Below are positions 8,438-16,559 of a DNA stretch of 25,837 nucleotides, in pieces. Position numbers and translations under genes: made by a program. Each line of letters opens with the position of its first letter. Position 1 is the stretch's first letter. This DNA comes from Chloroflexota bacterium (GTDB taxonomy: Bacteria; Chloroflexota; Dormibacteria; Dormibacterales; Dormibacteraceae), in assembly GCA_005880755.1 (NCBI GenBank), contig VBGV01000144.1:1-25837 (forward strand). The letters run 5' to 3'. The notes below the pieces were generated by a model. It ran no database searches. It had not been told where the DNA came from and saw only the letters and a list, made by a program, of their open reading frames with translations.

Positions 8438-9550
8438 CTAGTCCGGTCCGCGTGCCCGACCGAACGTGATCGTCGGTGCGATCGGAACCACTCGACCGTC
8501 AGCTGTCATGACCAGCTGCCATGCACCTTCGTGGACTTTCCAGTGGTGCCGATGACACAGCAAGACCAGATTGTCGAGGTCGGTTTCGCCACCGCGGATC
8601 CAGTGGACGACATGATGACCGTCGCACCAGGAGGCAGGGCGCTCACATCCGGGCCACCGGCAATGGCCATCGCGTGACTTAAGTGCTCGCATCGCCGGCC
8701 CCGAGATCACACGCTTCGAGCGGCCGAGGTCGATCACGACCGACTCCTGGCTCAGCAACACTCGCGTCACGCTGCAGTCGCACGCCATGCGCTCGATGGT
8801 GGTCGAGGAAAGAGGAAGCGAGAACTCCATCTCTCCGGCCGCTGCGCCGGCCAGGCCCTTCAAGGTCTCGACCGTGGCCGTCACCTGCAGGTTGGCGGGT
8901 TTGCCGCCGTGAGCGAGCTCGACCAACGCGTCCGCGTAGCGCTGCTCGAGCCCGCGATCGTCGCCGACGCCAGACTTGCGCGCCAGCGGCTCCAGCGCGG
9001 TCCGCACTGCCGCGCCACCAACCGGGTCAAGGACTCCGCTGATGAGCAGACAGCCGTCCTCAGCCGTGCTCAATGACAGCCGCCGGTTCTCCACCAGCTC
9101 TGACTGTTCATCCGAGTACGCCTTGGCGTCGACCGCGTGCCGGTAGTGCAGACACTTGTAATAGAACTTTCCGGGCGAGTTTTCGCGCGCCAGCGGCAGC
9201 AGCTTTGATTCATCGAAGGCCTTCGCGCCGACCGCATCCGCCGTCCGCGCCATGACCCTCAGATGGGCATAGCCGATGTCACCGTCGTAGAGAGCCTGCT
9301 CCGACTCCGGCATCTGACCGAGGCGCTTGCCGACCGCGATTCGGTCCCAGGCCACGTTGTTCGTGAGATGACAGTGGAAGCGCATCCAGTCGCCGGGGTT
9401 GTTGAAGCCCGCCTCGTCCCAGAGCTTCGTTTCCGCCAGCGCGGCCGCGAGGCGCGCCGCCTTGAGCTGAAGGAGATCGACGAGGCGCTCGGTCTCCATC
9501 AGCTCATGAGCAACGTCGTCGGCGGTGCGCAGACGCTCCGCGAGGATCAT
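8438..9550 (-). CDS. DUF222 plus HNH endonuclease-domain protein (13E12-repeat type)
   Basis: This 370-residue protein has an N-terminal DUF222-type helical region (about residues 10-250) and a C-terminal HNH domain: CRWPGCERPASWCDGHH with zinc-type cysteines, then HWIRGGETDLDNLVLLCHRH and HWKVHEGAW. The family is abundant in high-GC Gram-positives and often associated with mobile repeats, but its function is poorly known and nuclease activity is inferred from the HNH motif. I set the start at ATG 9550 because a strong promoter lies exactly one start-distance upstream, so the mRNA would begin at this codon. An in-frame ATG at 9655 would lie upstream of that promoter. It is unrelated in function to the metabolic genes on either side and its 3' end faces the VOC gene with a 3-bp gap. 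Confidence 0.9.
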   Translation of the reverse strand: MILAERLRTADDVAHELMETERLVDLLQLKAARLAAALAETKLWDEAGFNNPGDWMRFHCHLTNNVAWDRIAVGKRLGQMPESEQALYDGDIGYAHLRVMARTADAVGAKAFDESKLLPLARENSPGKFYYKCLHYRHAVDAKAYSDEQSELVENRRLSLSTAEDGCLLISGVLDPVGGAAVRTALEPLARKSGVGDDRGLEQRYADALVELAHGGKPANLQVTATVETLKGLAGAAAGEMEFSLPLSSTTIERMACDCSVTRVLLSQESVVIDLGRSKRVISGPAMRALKSRDGHCRWPGCERPASWCDGHHVVHWIRGGETDLDNLVLLCHRHHWKVHEGAWQLVMTADGRVVPIAPTITFGRARGPD

Positions 9551-9710
9551 GAGTATAGCATACAAACAAGTGTGCGAAATGTCAAGGTCTAAGATGCCGT
9601 ATTTACTTCCCCGACCTGCCTTCTCGGCCGCCAAGGCCCCGCCCTCGCACGCCATCTTCCTAGTCCTTTCCCCGCCCGCCTGAACCACCCAAGCCCTGTT
9701 CCTTGTGCGA
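9551..9710. other. Intergenic region between the Fe-S oxidoreductase and HNH genes
   Basis: These 160 bases hold the HNH promoter (9557-9585). I see no convincing intrinsic terminator behind the Fe-S oxidoreductase gene, only short weak inverted pairs without a T-run, so the end of the long minus-strand transcript is not marked. Confidence 0.5.
9557..9585 (-). promoter_or_regulatory. Strong promoter giving a leaderless mRNA for the HNH gene
   Basis: On the minus strand a perfect -35 box TTGACA (9585-9580) is followed by a 17-base spacer and TATGCT (9562-9557). The first base of the ATG (9550) is the seventh base after the -10 box, which is a standard transcription start. No ribosome site fits before the ATG. 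The spacer area is clearly richer in A+T than its surroundings. Confidence 0.65.
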
Positions 9711-11654
9711 TCAGGTCGCCAGCGCCCGCCTGCGCTCAACGGCCTCCGCCAGCAGGGTCGCCAGGTCGAAGACCTGAAGCTTCGCGCCTGTCTCGCGTAC
9801 CCCGTCGTCGAGCATGACCGTGCAGAACGGGCATGCCACCGCGAGTGTCTCCGCTCCGGTCGCGACCGCCTCTCGCACTCGCTCCTGGTTGATCGGCCGT
9901 CCGCGTTTTTCCTCCATCCACATGCGCGCGCCGCCCGCGCCACAGCAGAAGGTCCGCTCGCGGTTGCGCGGCATTTCGACGGCCTGGCCGACCGCTGACA
10001 CCAGTTCACGCGGCGCCTCGCGGACGTCGTTGTGCCGCGCCAGGTAGCACGAGTCGTGGTAAGTGATCGTTCGTTCGCTCGGCATCGGCGCGAGCTTGCC
10101 TTCGTTGACCAGGTCGGCCAGGAACTGGGTGTGATGGACGACCTCGTAAGTGCCTCCGAAGTCCCGGTATTCGTTGCCGATCGTGTTGAAGCAGTGCGGG
10201 CAGGTCGTGACGATCTTCTTCACCCCGCCATCGTTCAATGTCGCGACGTTTTCCCCCGCCAGCCTCTGAAACGTGTACTCGTCGCCCATTCGTCGGGCGG
10301 GGTCTCCGGTGCACGCCTCGCGGGGTCCGAGGACCGCGAAGTCGACCCCGGCCATCTGCATCAACTTGGCGGTCGAGACGGCCGCCTTGCGCGCGCGCTC
10401 GTCGAACGCCGGCGCGCAGCCGACCCAGAACAGGACGTCTGGGGCGCGCTCGCCGGGTTGGAGGACGCGAACGCCAAGTCCCTCCGCCCACTGCATGCGA
10501 TCGGCCTGAGGCTTGCCCCAGGGATTCGAGGTGCGGTCGACGTCCCGCAGCATCGCGCCCGCTTCATCCGGGAATCGCGATTCGACCATCACCAGGTTGC
10601 GACGCAGGTCGATCACATGGTCGATGTGCTCGATGCCCACCGGGCACTCTTGGACGCAGGCGCCGCACGTCACGCAGTCCCACACGACGTCATCGATCAC
10701 GGCGTTGGGCACGATCGGCGCCTCCGACTGGCTCAACAGGTGGTCGCGCAAGTTCATGATCAGCAGCTTCGGCGAGAGCGGTTTGCCGGTGTTGTAGGCG
10801 GGGCAGACGTCCTGACAGCGTCCGCACTCCGTGCAAGACATCGTGTCGAGCATCTGCTTCCACGTCATGTCGCTTACGCGCGCCGACCCGAAGCGGATCT
10901 CGGCCTCGGGCTTCTCGAAATCGATGGGCTCGATGCGGCCGCGCGAACGTGTTCTTCCGAAATAGACGTTGAAGGCCGCGACCAGGATGTGCAGGTGTTT
11001 CGAGTAGGGCAGATAGACGAGGAAGGAAAGGATGATGAGCACGTGAGCCCATACCGCCACGCGCTCGAGCACCGGCGCGACAGGGGAGATGGCATTCGAA
11101 AGTGCATTGGATATCGGCGCCCACTGCGCCGGGTAATCGTTCAGGTGCAGCGCGATCTGCGACGCGTGCCAGAGGAGCAGCGTGGTGACGATGCCCGCGA
11201 TCAACGCGAGGATCAGGTCCGCCTCGCCCAGGTGACTGCCTTTGAAGCGAGCTGGTTTCTGGACCTTGCGGATGGCGAAGGCCGCGATCACGCCGACCAG
11301 GACGAGCACCGCGAAGCTGTCGACCAAGAATGCGTACCAGCCCTGCGCGCCGAGCCACGGCAGGGTCGAATGCGGGTCGACCGCGCCGATCATGGCGATG
11401 ACGATCGTGGGGAAGAGGACCAGGAAGCCCCAGAAGATCGCAGCGTGCATCAAACCCGGGAGCAACCGCTGCAGCAGCTTGCTCTGGCCGACCACAACCG
11501 TCGCCTCGGCGCGGGCTCGCGCCGGCACGTCATCGAAGCGCGCCGCCGGCCTGCCGGAGCGCAGCAGCCGGTAGAGCGACCATGCGCGGCGGCCGAAGAG
11601 CGCGATCGCAACCGCGAGCGCCAGGGCCAGCACGATTGCCTGCATGACGATCAC
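9711..11654 (-). CDS. Membrane-anchored Fe-S oxidoreductase with CCG domains (HdrD/DgcB-like)
   Basis: This 647-residue protein has three parts. Residues 1-235 hold about six membrane segments in the style of the nitrate reductase gamma/HdrE domain. Two [4Fe-4S] motifs follow at C274-C277-C280-C284 (CTECGRCQDVCP) and C327-C330-C333-C337 (CVTCGACVQECP). Two CCG-type cysteine domains come last, with CPHCFN, then CYLARHND, FCCGAGGARMW and CPFC. Such proteins take electrons from ETF and reduce quinone. DgcB in dimethylglycine catabolism is an example. The GTG start at 11654 overlaps the ETF alpha stop (GTGA), while ATG 11645 is a possible alternative. Immediate linkage to both ETF genes and a dimethylglycine-type flavoenzyme fits a role as their membrane electron outlet. 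DgcB orthology itself is inferred. Confidence 0.88.
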   Translation of the reverse strand: MIVMQAIVLALALAVAIALFGRRAWSLYRLLRSGRPAARFDDVPARARAEATVVVGQSKLLQRLLPGLMHAAIFWGFLVLFPTIVIAMIGAVDPHSTLPWLGAQGWYAFLVDSFAVLVLVGVIAAFAIRKVQKPARFKGSHLGEADLILALIAGIVTTLLLWHASQIALHLNDYPAQWAPISNALSNAISPVAPVLERVAVWAHVLIILSFLVYLPYSKHLHILVAAFNVYFGRTRSRGRIEPIDFEKPEAEIRFGSARVSDMTWKQMLDTMSCTECGRCQDVCPAYNTGKPLSPKLLIMNLRDHLLSQSEAPIVPNAVIDDVVWDCVTCGACVQECPVGIEHIDHVIDLRRNLVMVESRFPDEAGAMLRDVDRTSNPWGKPQADRMQWAEGLGVRVLQPGERAPDVLFWVGCAPAFDERARKAAVSTAKLMQMAGVDFAVLGPREACTGDPARRMGDEYTFQRLAGENVATLNDGGVKKIVTTCPHCFNTIGNEYRDFGGTYEVVHHTQFLADLVNEGKLAPMPSERTITYHDSCYLARHNDVREAPRELVSAVGQAVEMPRNRERTFCCGAGGARMWMEEKRGRPINQERVREAVATGAETLAVACPFCTVMLDDGVRETGAKLQVFDLATLLAEAVERRRALAT

Positions 11655-12508
11655 TTGCGTTTGCGGATCTCGGCGGTGATGGCCGGCACGATCTCCTTCA
11701 GGTCACCCGTCACGGTGTAGTCGGCGTTGAGCATCAACGGCGCCTGCGGGTCGGAGTTGATCGCCACGATCCGCTTGGCGCCCTTCAGGCCGGCCATGTG
11801 CTGCGTCGCGCCGGAGATGCCGCACGCGATGTAGACCTCGGGCGCGACCTTGGTCCCCGTCTGGCCGACCTGGTCCGTGTGCGGACGCCAGCCGGCGCTC
11901 GTCACCGCGCGCGAGCAGCCGACGGCCGCGCCCAGCAGGCCCGCCAGCTCCTCGATGATCGCGAAGCCTTCTTTTGATCCGACACCGCGGCCGCCGCTGA
12001 CGATCACCTTCGCGGTCGTCAGCGATACACCGCCGTTTGCCGGCGCAACATGGTCGGAAACCCGGACCACGAGGTCGCTTCCCGCCGAGGGCTTCAGGTC
12101 GAGCTCGGCCGGTGCAGGTCCTGTGTCGGCCGGAACGGTGTGCGGCGCGACTGTGATTAGCGCGCGCGGACTGTGCAGGCGTCCTTCCTCGAGCAGGCTG
12201 CCGCCCCACCTCAGGCGCGTCACCTCGACCGGGTCGCCCGGCGTCACGGCGATGCAATTGGCCGCAAACGGCAGGCCCGTACGCGCGGCCAGGCGGGCCA
12301 TGACCTCGTTGCCGCGATCCGTACCCGCTGCGAACACAGCCGACACGTTGAGTTGGTCGGCCGCCAGCGCCAACGCGGCGGCGAGCGCATCGGGTGCGAA
12401 AGGCTGGATAGCATCCATCCGCACGGAGCGTGGGTCTCCAAACTTGCGCGCGAGCGTGAGCGCCTGCCGCGAGGGATCTCCCGATTCCATCAGGACGAGG
12501 ACGTTCAC
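11651..12508 (-). CDS. etfA: Electron transfer flavoprotein alpha subunit
   Basis: This 285-residue protein is a somewhat short ETF alpha. The N-terminal half is divergent. The C-terminal FAD-binding domain is typical: VSGGRGVGSKEGF, then SRAVTSAGWRPHTDQVGQTG, YIACGISGATQHMAGLK and VAINSDPQAPLMLNADY. It binds FAD and carries electrons from a dehydrogenase to a membrane oxidoreductase. The GTG start at 12508 overlaps the ETF beta stop and its own stop overlaps the Fe-S oxidoreductase start, so the three proteins should be made in equal amounts. The neighbouring FAD/GcvT enzyme is the obvious electron donor. Confidence 0.96.
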   Translation of the reverse strand: MNVLVLMESGDPSRQALTLARKFGDPRSVRMDAIQPFAPDALAAALALAADQLNVSAVFAAGTDRGNEVMARLAARTGLPFAANCIAVTPGDPVEVTRLRWGGSLLEEGRLHSPRALITVAPHTVPADTGPAPAELDLKPSAGSDLVVRVSDHVAPANGGVSLTTAKVIVSGGRGVGSKEGFAIIEELAGLLGAAVGCSRAVTSAGWRPHTDQVGQTGTKVAPEVYIACGISGATQHMAGLKGAKRIVAINSDPQAPLMLNADYTVTGDLKEIVPAITAEIRKRK

Positions 12509-13272
12509 AACACACCCGCCTGACGGAGAACTTCAACCACCGCCGGTGCCGCCGTGGCGCCGATGCCAAGCGACTCGGCGCGGCGGCCCTGGCCAGCTGG
12601 GACCGCGAGTCGCACAAGCTCGAGGCGCGGCGCCGGGCGCGTCGGAGTGGTGACCGCAACCGGTTTGGAGCGGGCGCGCATCTTGCCTGGAACCGAGGGG
12701 TAGCGTGGGAGGTTGAGGCCTTCTTTCACCGTGAGCACCGCCGGGAGCGGCACGACGTACACGTCTCGCCCGCCCTCGACCTCCTGCTCGCAGCGCACAG
12801 ACGAGCCCTCGAGCGTGACCTTCTTCAAACCAGTGACGCACGGGCGCCCGAGCGAGTAGGCGACGCGGATCCCGACCTGGAAACCACCCGAGTCCGCGGA
12901 CTCATTGCCGAAGAAGATGAGGTCGAAAGGACCGTTGGCCGCCTCATCCGCACTGATCGCTTCTAGCAGCGCTGACGCCGTCGCCTCAGCGTCCCATTCC
13001 TGGCCGTCGGTCTGGAGGTGAATCGCGCGGTCGACGCCCAGCGCCATCGCGTCCCGGAGCTGCTCCACGGCCTCAGGCGGGCCCAGCGTCAGGACGACCG
13101 AATCGCCCCTGTTCGCCTCGATCAACCGCGCAGCCTCCTCGACGCCGCATTCCTCGTGGGGGCTCATCGTGAAGCCGAGGTGCTGCGTGTTGATCGCTCG
13201 TGCGTCGTCAGTGAGGAGGATGCGCCCACCAGTGATCGGCACTCGTTTGATGCAGACGGCGATGCGCATCAC
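12505..13272 (-). CDS. etfB: Electron transfer flavoprotein beta subunit
   Basis: This 255-residue protein begins MRIAVCIKRVPIT, the standard ETF beta opening. It includes MSPHEECGVEEAARLIE, the nucleotide-binding FGNESADSGGFQVGIRVA region, and LPRYPSVPGKMRARSKPV, which corresponds to the recognition loop that binds partner dehydrogenases. GTG 13272 and ATG 13269 stand in tandem directly after the TAG of the FAD/GcvT gene. Either could be the start and ATG 13269 gives the more typical N-terminus. It forms the heterodimer with the next gene product. Confidence 0.96.
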   Translation of the reverse strand: MMRIAVCIKRVPITGGRILLTDDARAINTQHLGFTMSPHEECGVEEAARLIEANRGDSVVLTLGPPEAVEQLRDAMALGVDRAIHLQTDGQEWDAEATASALLEAISADEAANGPFDLIFFGNESADSGGFQVGIRVAYSLGRPCVTGLKKVTLEGSSVRCEQEVEGGRDVYVVPLPAVLTVKEGLNLPRYPSVPGKMRARSKPVAVTTPTRPAPRLELVRLAVPAGQGRRAESLGIGATAAPAVVEVLRQAGVL

Positions 13273-15783
13273 CTAGGCCCGAATACGTGTGTTCTCGGGA
13301 TCGAAAAGCGGGGTCGCCCCGGCGACCGCGACCGTGACCGGGTAGCGCTCGCCCATGTACTCGACGAGCAGCCGGTTGCCCACGACGGCGTGCTCCGGCG
13401 TGAGGTAGGCCATCAGGATGTGCTTGCCCACCGACGGCCCCGCGCCGGCGCTGGTCACGTAGGAGCCTCGACCAAGGCGGTCGACGATCCGCTTTCGGTC
13501 TCGGGTCAGGATTGGTTCGCGGCCGAGCATGTAGCGCTTTTCGCCGCTTTTCGAGCGGTGGTCGTCGACCGTGAGCGTGCACATGATCGCCGCCGGCTCC
13601 TCCTCGCGATGACGCAGGTGCGCCGCCTTGCCGATGAAGTCCTCCTCTTTCACGCGAGGCGCCGTCATCCCCGCCTCGACCACGTTGTACTCGGTCTCCA
13701 GCTCGTTGCCGTGCGCGCGGTAGCACTTTTCCAGCCTGCCGGTCGTCCCGTATACCCCGATCCCGCAGGCCGCCAGGCCGTGCGGCCGCCCCGCCTCCCA
13801 CAGCGTGTCCCACAGCTTCAAGCCCTGCTCGATTGGGACGTAAAGCTCCCAGCCGAGGTCGCCGACATAAGAGATGCGCGACGCCAGGACGCGCTGCGTG
13901 CCGACCTCGATCGTCCGGCAGCTGCCGAACTTGAAGCCCTCGTTGGAGACGTCGTCCGACGTAGTGTCGGCGAGGATGTCGCGTGCGCGCGGGCCCCACA
14001 AGCCGATCGTGGTCATCGATGAGGTCATGTCCGCCAGCTCGGCACCGCCCACCATCTGGTCGCGGAACCACTTCTTGTCCGCCATCCCCGCCGCGCCACC
14101 GGTGACGACCCGGAAGTGCTCGTCGCCCAACCGCATGATCGTGAGGTCCGACTTGAAGCCGCCGTTGGGGCTGAGCACCGGCGTGTAGACCACACGTCCG
14201 GCCGGGACGTCCATCTGGCGCAGCGCCGCGCACTGCACCGACGCAAGCGCTCCCGGCCCCACGATGTCGAAGACCGTGAAGGCTGACAGGTCGAAGAGCC
14301 CGGCCCGCTCGCGCATCGCGAGGTGCTCGGCGTTGATCAGCGGCGACCACCAGCGGGACTCCCACTCGGACGTGCGGCGCGTGATGCGGTCGCCGAACTC
14401 TTCGAGCAGCGGCGCGTTCGACTCGTACCACTGCGGGCGCTCCCAGCCGGCCGCCTCGAAGAACACGGCGCCCAGCTCGCGCTCGCGCGCGTGGAACGGC
14501 GCGAGCCGGATGTTGCGGTTCGAGGCCCACTGCTCGCTCGGGTGGACGATGCCGTAGGTCTTGTTGAAACCTTCGGCCGCCCTCGCGCGCACGTGCGCGC
14601 GCGTCTTCTGATGTTCGTGGAAACGCGCGATATCGGAGGAGTGGAGGTCGATCTCCGACTCCCCATGCACCATCCATTCGGCGAGAGCCTTGCCGGTGCC
14701 GGGTCCTTCCTTCACCCACACGGCGGCGGCGGACCACAGCCCCTTCACGTCCGGCGACTCGCCGAGCACCGGCATTCCGTCAGGCGTCAGCGACAGGATG
14801 CCGTTGATGGCGTACTTCACGCCCACCGACTCGTCGCCGACGATCTCAGGCATGAGCTCGAGCGCGTGCTGCATCTGCTCTTCGAAGTCGGCCTGGGTGA
14901 AGGGGAACTCGGTCGGCGACAGCGCGGCCTGCTCCACCGGCGGCAGGTCCTCCGGGTCGTAAAGGATGGGACGGTGGGCGTAGGAGCCGATCTCCAGGTC
15001 GCCACCCGCCTGACGCTCGTACATGTTGGTGTCCATGTCGCGGACGATCGGGTGCTCGATGTCAGACTTCGCCCCGCGAAATCGCGGCACCGGGCCGATG
15101 TCGATCATCTGGTGCACCGCCGGCGTGAGAGGGATACGCGCTCCGGCCATGCGCGCAACCCGTGGGCTCCACACGCCACAAGTGATGACGACTGTCTCGG
15201 CTTCGATATCGCCGTCGGTCGTCCGCACGCGACGCACCCGTTCATGCTCGACGTCGATGCCGGTGACCTCAGTCTTAGGCGCCACGTGCAGCGCGCCCGC
15301 GGCCTGGCCCTTCTCGCGCATCAGCGTTCCCGCCCGCAGAGAGTCGACCACGCCCACGCCCGCGGTGCTGAAACCGCCCAGGATCATGGACTCGTCGATG
15401 TATGGCACGAGCTCTTTGACCTGCGTTGGATTGAGCAGCGAGACCCCCTCGATGCCCCATGAACCAGCGGAAGCCATGCGCCGGGTGAGCTCCTGCATCC
15501 GCTCCTTGGTGCGTGCGACCTCGATGCCCCCGGACTGGATGAACACGCCCAGCTCTTGGTACTGGCGCACGCTGTCCATGGTCAGCGCGGTCATCTCCTT
15601 GGAGTGGTCGACCAGGTAGATGAAGTTCGAGGCGTGGCCGGTCGAACCGCCGGGATTCGGCAGCGGTCCCTTGTCGAGCAGGACGACGTCGCCCCAGCCC
15701 AGGCGCGTCAGGTGATAGGCGACGCTGTTGCCGACGATGCCGCATCCGATCACGACGCACCGGGCGTGTGCCGGCAGTGTCAT
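13273..15783 (-). CDS. FAD/GcvT fusion enzyme, dimethylglycine oxidase/dehydrogenase family (copy 1)
   Basis: This 836-residue protein has an N-terminal FAD domain with Rossmann motif VVIGCGIVGNSVAYHL (residues 10-25). The PGGSTGHAS stretch at 44-52 includes H50, in the position of the flavin-linking histidine of dimethylglycine oxidase. A central FAO-type region and a C-terminal aminomethyltransferase (GcvT) half follow, the latter with RVVYTPVLSPNGGFKSDLT, IGLWGPRARDIL and YVGDLGWELYVPIEQG. Length equals Arthrobacter dimethylglycine oxidase (about 830). The FAD half oxidises an N-methyl group and the GcvT half transfers the carbon to THF as 5,10-methylene-THF. The ATG at 15783 overlaps the upstream stop (ATGA); a longer open frame to 15900 lies inside that gene. 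Adjacent ETF genes suggest a dehydrogenase instead of an oxidase. Dimethylglycine or sarcosine is the likely substrate. Confidence 0.9.
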   Translation of the reverse strand: MTLPAHARCVVIGCGIVGNSVAYHLTRLGWGDVVLLDKGPLPNPGGSTGHASNFIYLVDHSKEMTALTMDSVRQYQELGVFIQSGGIEVARTKERMQELTRRMASAGSWGIEGVSLLNPTQVKELVPYIDESMILGGFSTAGVGVVDSLRAGTLMREKGQAAGALHVAPKTEVTGIDVEHERVRRVRTTDGDIEAETVVITCGVWSPRVARMAGARIPLTPAVHQMIDIGPVPRFRGAKSDIEHPIVRDMDTNMYERQAGGDLEIGSYAHRPILYDPEDLPPVEQAALSPTEFPFTQADFEEQMQHALELMPEIVGDESVGVKYAINGILSLTPDGMPVLGESPDVKGLWSAAAVWVKEGPGTGKALAEWMVHGESEIDLHSSDIARFHEHQKTRAHVRARAAEGFNKTYGIVHPSEQWASNRNIRLAPFHARERELGAVFFEAAGWERPQWYESNAPLLEEFGDRITRRTSEWESRWWSPLINAEHLAMRERAGLFDLSAFTVFDIVGPGALASVQCAALRQMDVPAGRVVYTPVLSPNGGFKSDLTIMRLGDEHFRVVTGGAAGMADKKWFRDQMVGGAELADMTSSMTTIGLWGPRARDILADTTSDDVSNEGFKFGSCRTIEVGTQRVLASRISYVGDLGWELYVPIEQGLKLWDTLWEAGRPHGLAACGIGVYGTTGRLEKCYRAHGNELETEYNVVEAGMTAPRVKEEDFIGKAAHLRHREEEPAAIMCTLTVDDHRSKSGEKRYMLGREPILTRDRKRIVDRLGRGSYVTSAGAGPSVGKHILMAYLTPEHAVVGNRLLVEYMGERYPVTVAVAGATPLFDPENTRIRA

Positions 15784-16559
15784 TCGGGTTGGTAAGGCGA
15801 GCGGACCTCTTCGGGGAGCTCGTACCAGCGCATCCGATCGCCGACCTGCGCCCGCATCCGCCACTTGAGTGGCTTCGGCTGCGCCTCGACCACGGCCCAC
15901 AGCTCGTCCAGGCGTGAGTTCACCAGCTCCCTGTCCACGTCGAGCTCGTCGACGGTGTGACGCAGCTTGCCGATGTTGATCTGCAGCGTTCGGTAAATCC
16001 CCCAGTCTTCGGCAGCGAGCTTCGCGATATATGTCGCGTCGATCGCCTCATCGTCCTGGCTCTGGATCGGGTGGTCGAGCAGAAGGGCGGTCAGGTCAAC
16101 CATGTCCTTGCGGTTGACCTCGTAGATCTGAAGCTTGCTCAGGAGAAGGTCGGACGGGCTCGCGCATGGCCCCTCATGGCCGAGCCGGCTACGGAGGTCG
16201 ATCACGTGCGACATCCGGATCACGTCGATGAAGACGTCGACCTGCTTGCCGTTGCTCCCGTCGAAAAAGTACAGGCGGCGATCGCCCTGCATGAGGTTGA
16301 AGCGGTCGTTCGCCTCGTAGCCGAGCGATGGAAAAAATGCAAGGGCCCGCTTGCGGTCCTTCGTCGAGATCACGTAGTCGAGGTCGCCGTACCTCCTCCT
16401 GAGCGGGGCGTGGTGCGCGCTGGGCGAGTGCAGGTGGATGCCGGCGCCACCGAGCAGCTTGACGCCGAGCTTCTGTGCCTTGGCGGCCTCGGCCACGCGC
16501 TCGGCCTCAGCGATCGTGTCTGCCAGTGGTTTTTCTGGCAGGGGTCCGTTGGATGTCAC
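15780..16559 (-). CDS. Nucleotidyltransferase-superfamily protein of unknown role
   Basis: This 259-residue protein looks like a minimal nucleotidyltransferase fold: VKLLGGAGIHLHSP (residues 33-46), a downstream YGDLDYVI (the D-x-D metal motif near residues 58-60), and a third acidic position in KQVDVFIDV. A helical C-terminal part follows with LLLSKLQIYEVNRKD and EDWGIYRT. It resembles the AbiEii/NTP_transf_5 group, in which the LSKLQ/D pattern is also common, and I recall similar hypothetical proteins in high-GC soil bacteria. GTG 16559 overlaps the ALDH stop and its own stop overlaps the start of the FAD/GcvT gene, so it sits firmly inside a catabolic operon. No toxin-antitoxin partner is visible. 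What it modifies is unknown. Confidence 0.7.
   Translation of the reverse strand: MTSNGPLPEKPLADTIAEAERVAEAAKAQKLGVKLLGGAGIHLHSPSAHHAPLRRRYGDLDYVISTKDRKRALAFFPSLGYEANDRFNLMQGDRRLYFFDGSNGKQVDVFIDVIRMSHVIDLRSRLGHEGPCASPSDLLLSKLQIYEVNRKDMVDLTALLLDHPIQSQDDEAIDATYIAKLAAEDWGIYRTLQINIGKLRHTVDELDVDRELVNSRLDELWAVVEAQPKPLKWRMRAQVGDRMRWYELPEEVRSPYQPE

Noticed and set aside
9551..10009. N-terminal extension of the HNH protein beyond ATG 9550
   Set aside because: The strong promoter ends just before 9550, and the extension runs into the Fe-S gene with no domain similarity.
10032..11720. Long plus-strand frame (562 codons) opposite the Fe-S oxidoreductase
   Set aside because: The opposite strand encodes clear Fe-S and CCG motifs over the same bases. 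The plus-strand product is low-complexity and lacks any recognisable domain.
15784..15900. N-terminal extension of the first FAD/GcvT enzyme
   Set aside because: It lies in the nucleotidyltransferase gene. The Rossmann strand starts right after the ATG at 15783, as the family expects.
15780..16559. Toxin-antitoxin system of the AbiEii type
   Set aside because: No AbiEi-like antitoxin partner gene is next to it and both neighbours are metabolic enzymes joined by overlaps.
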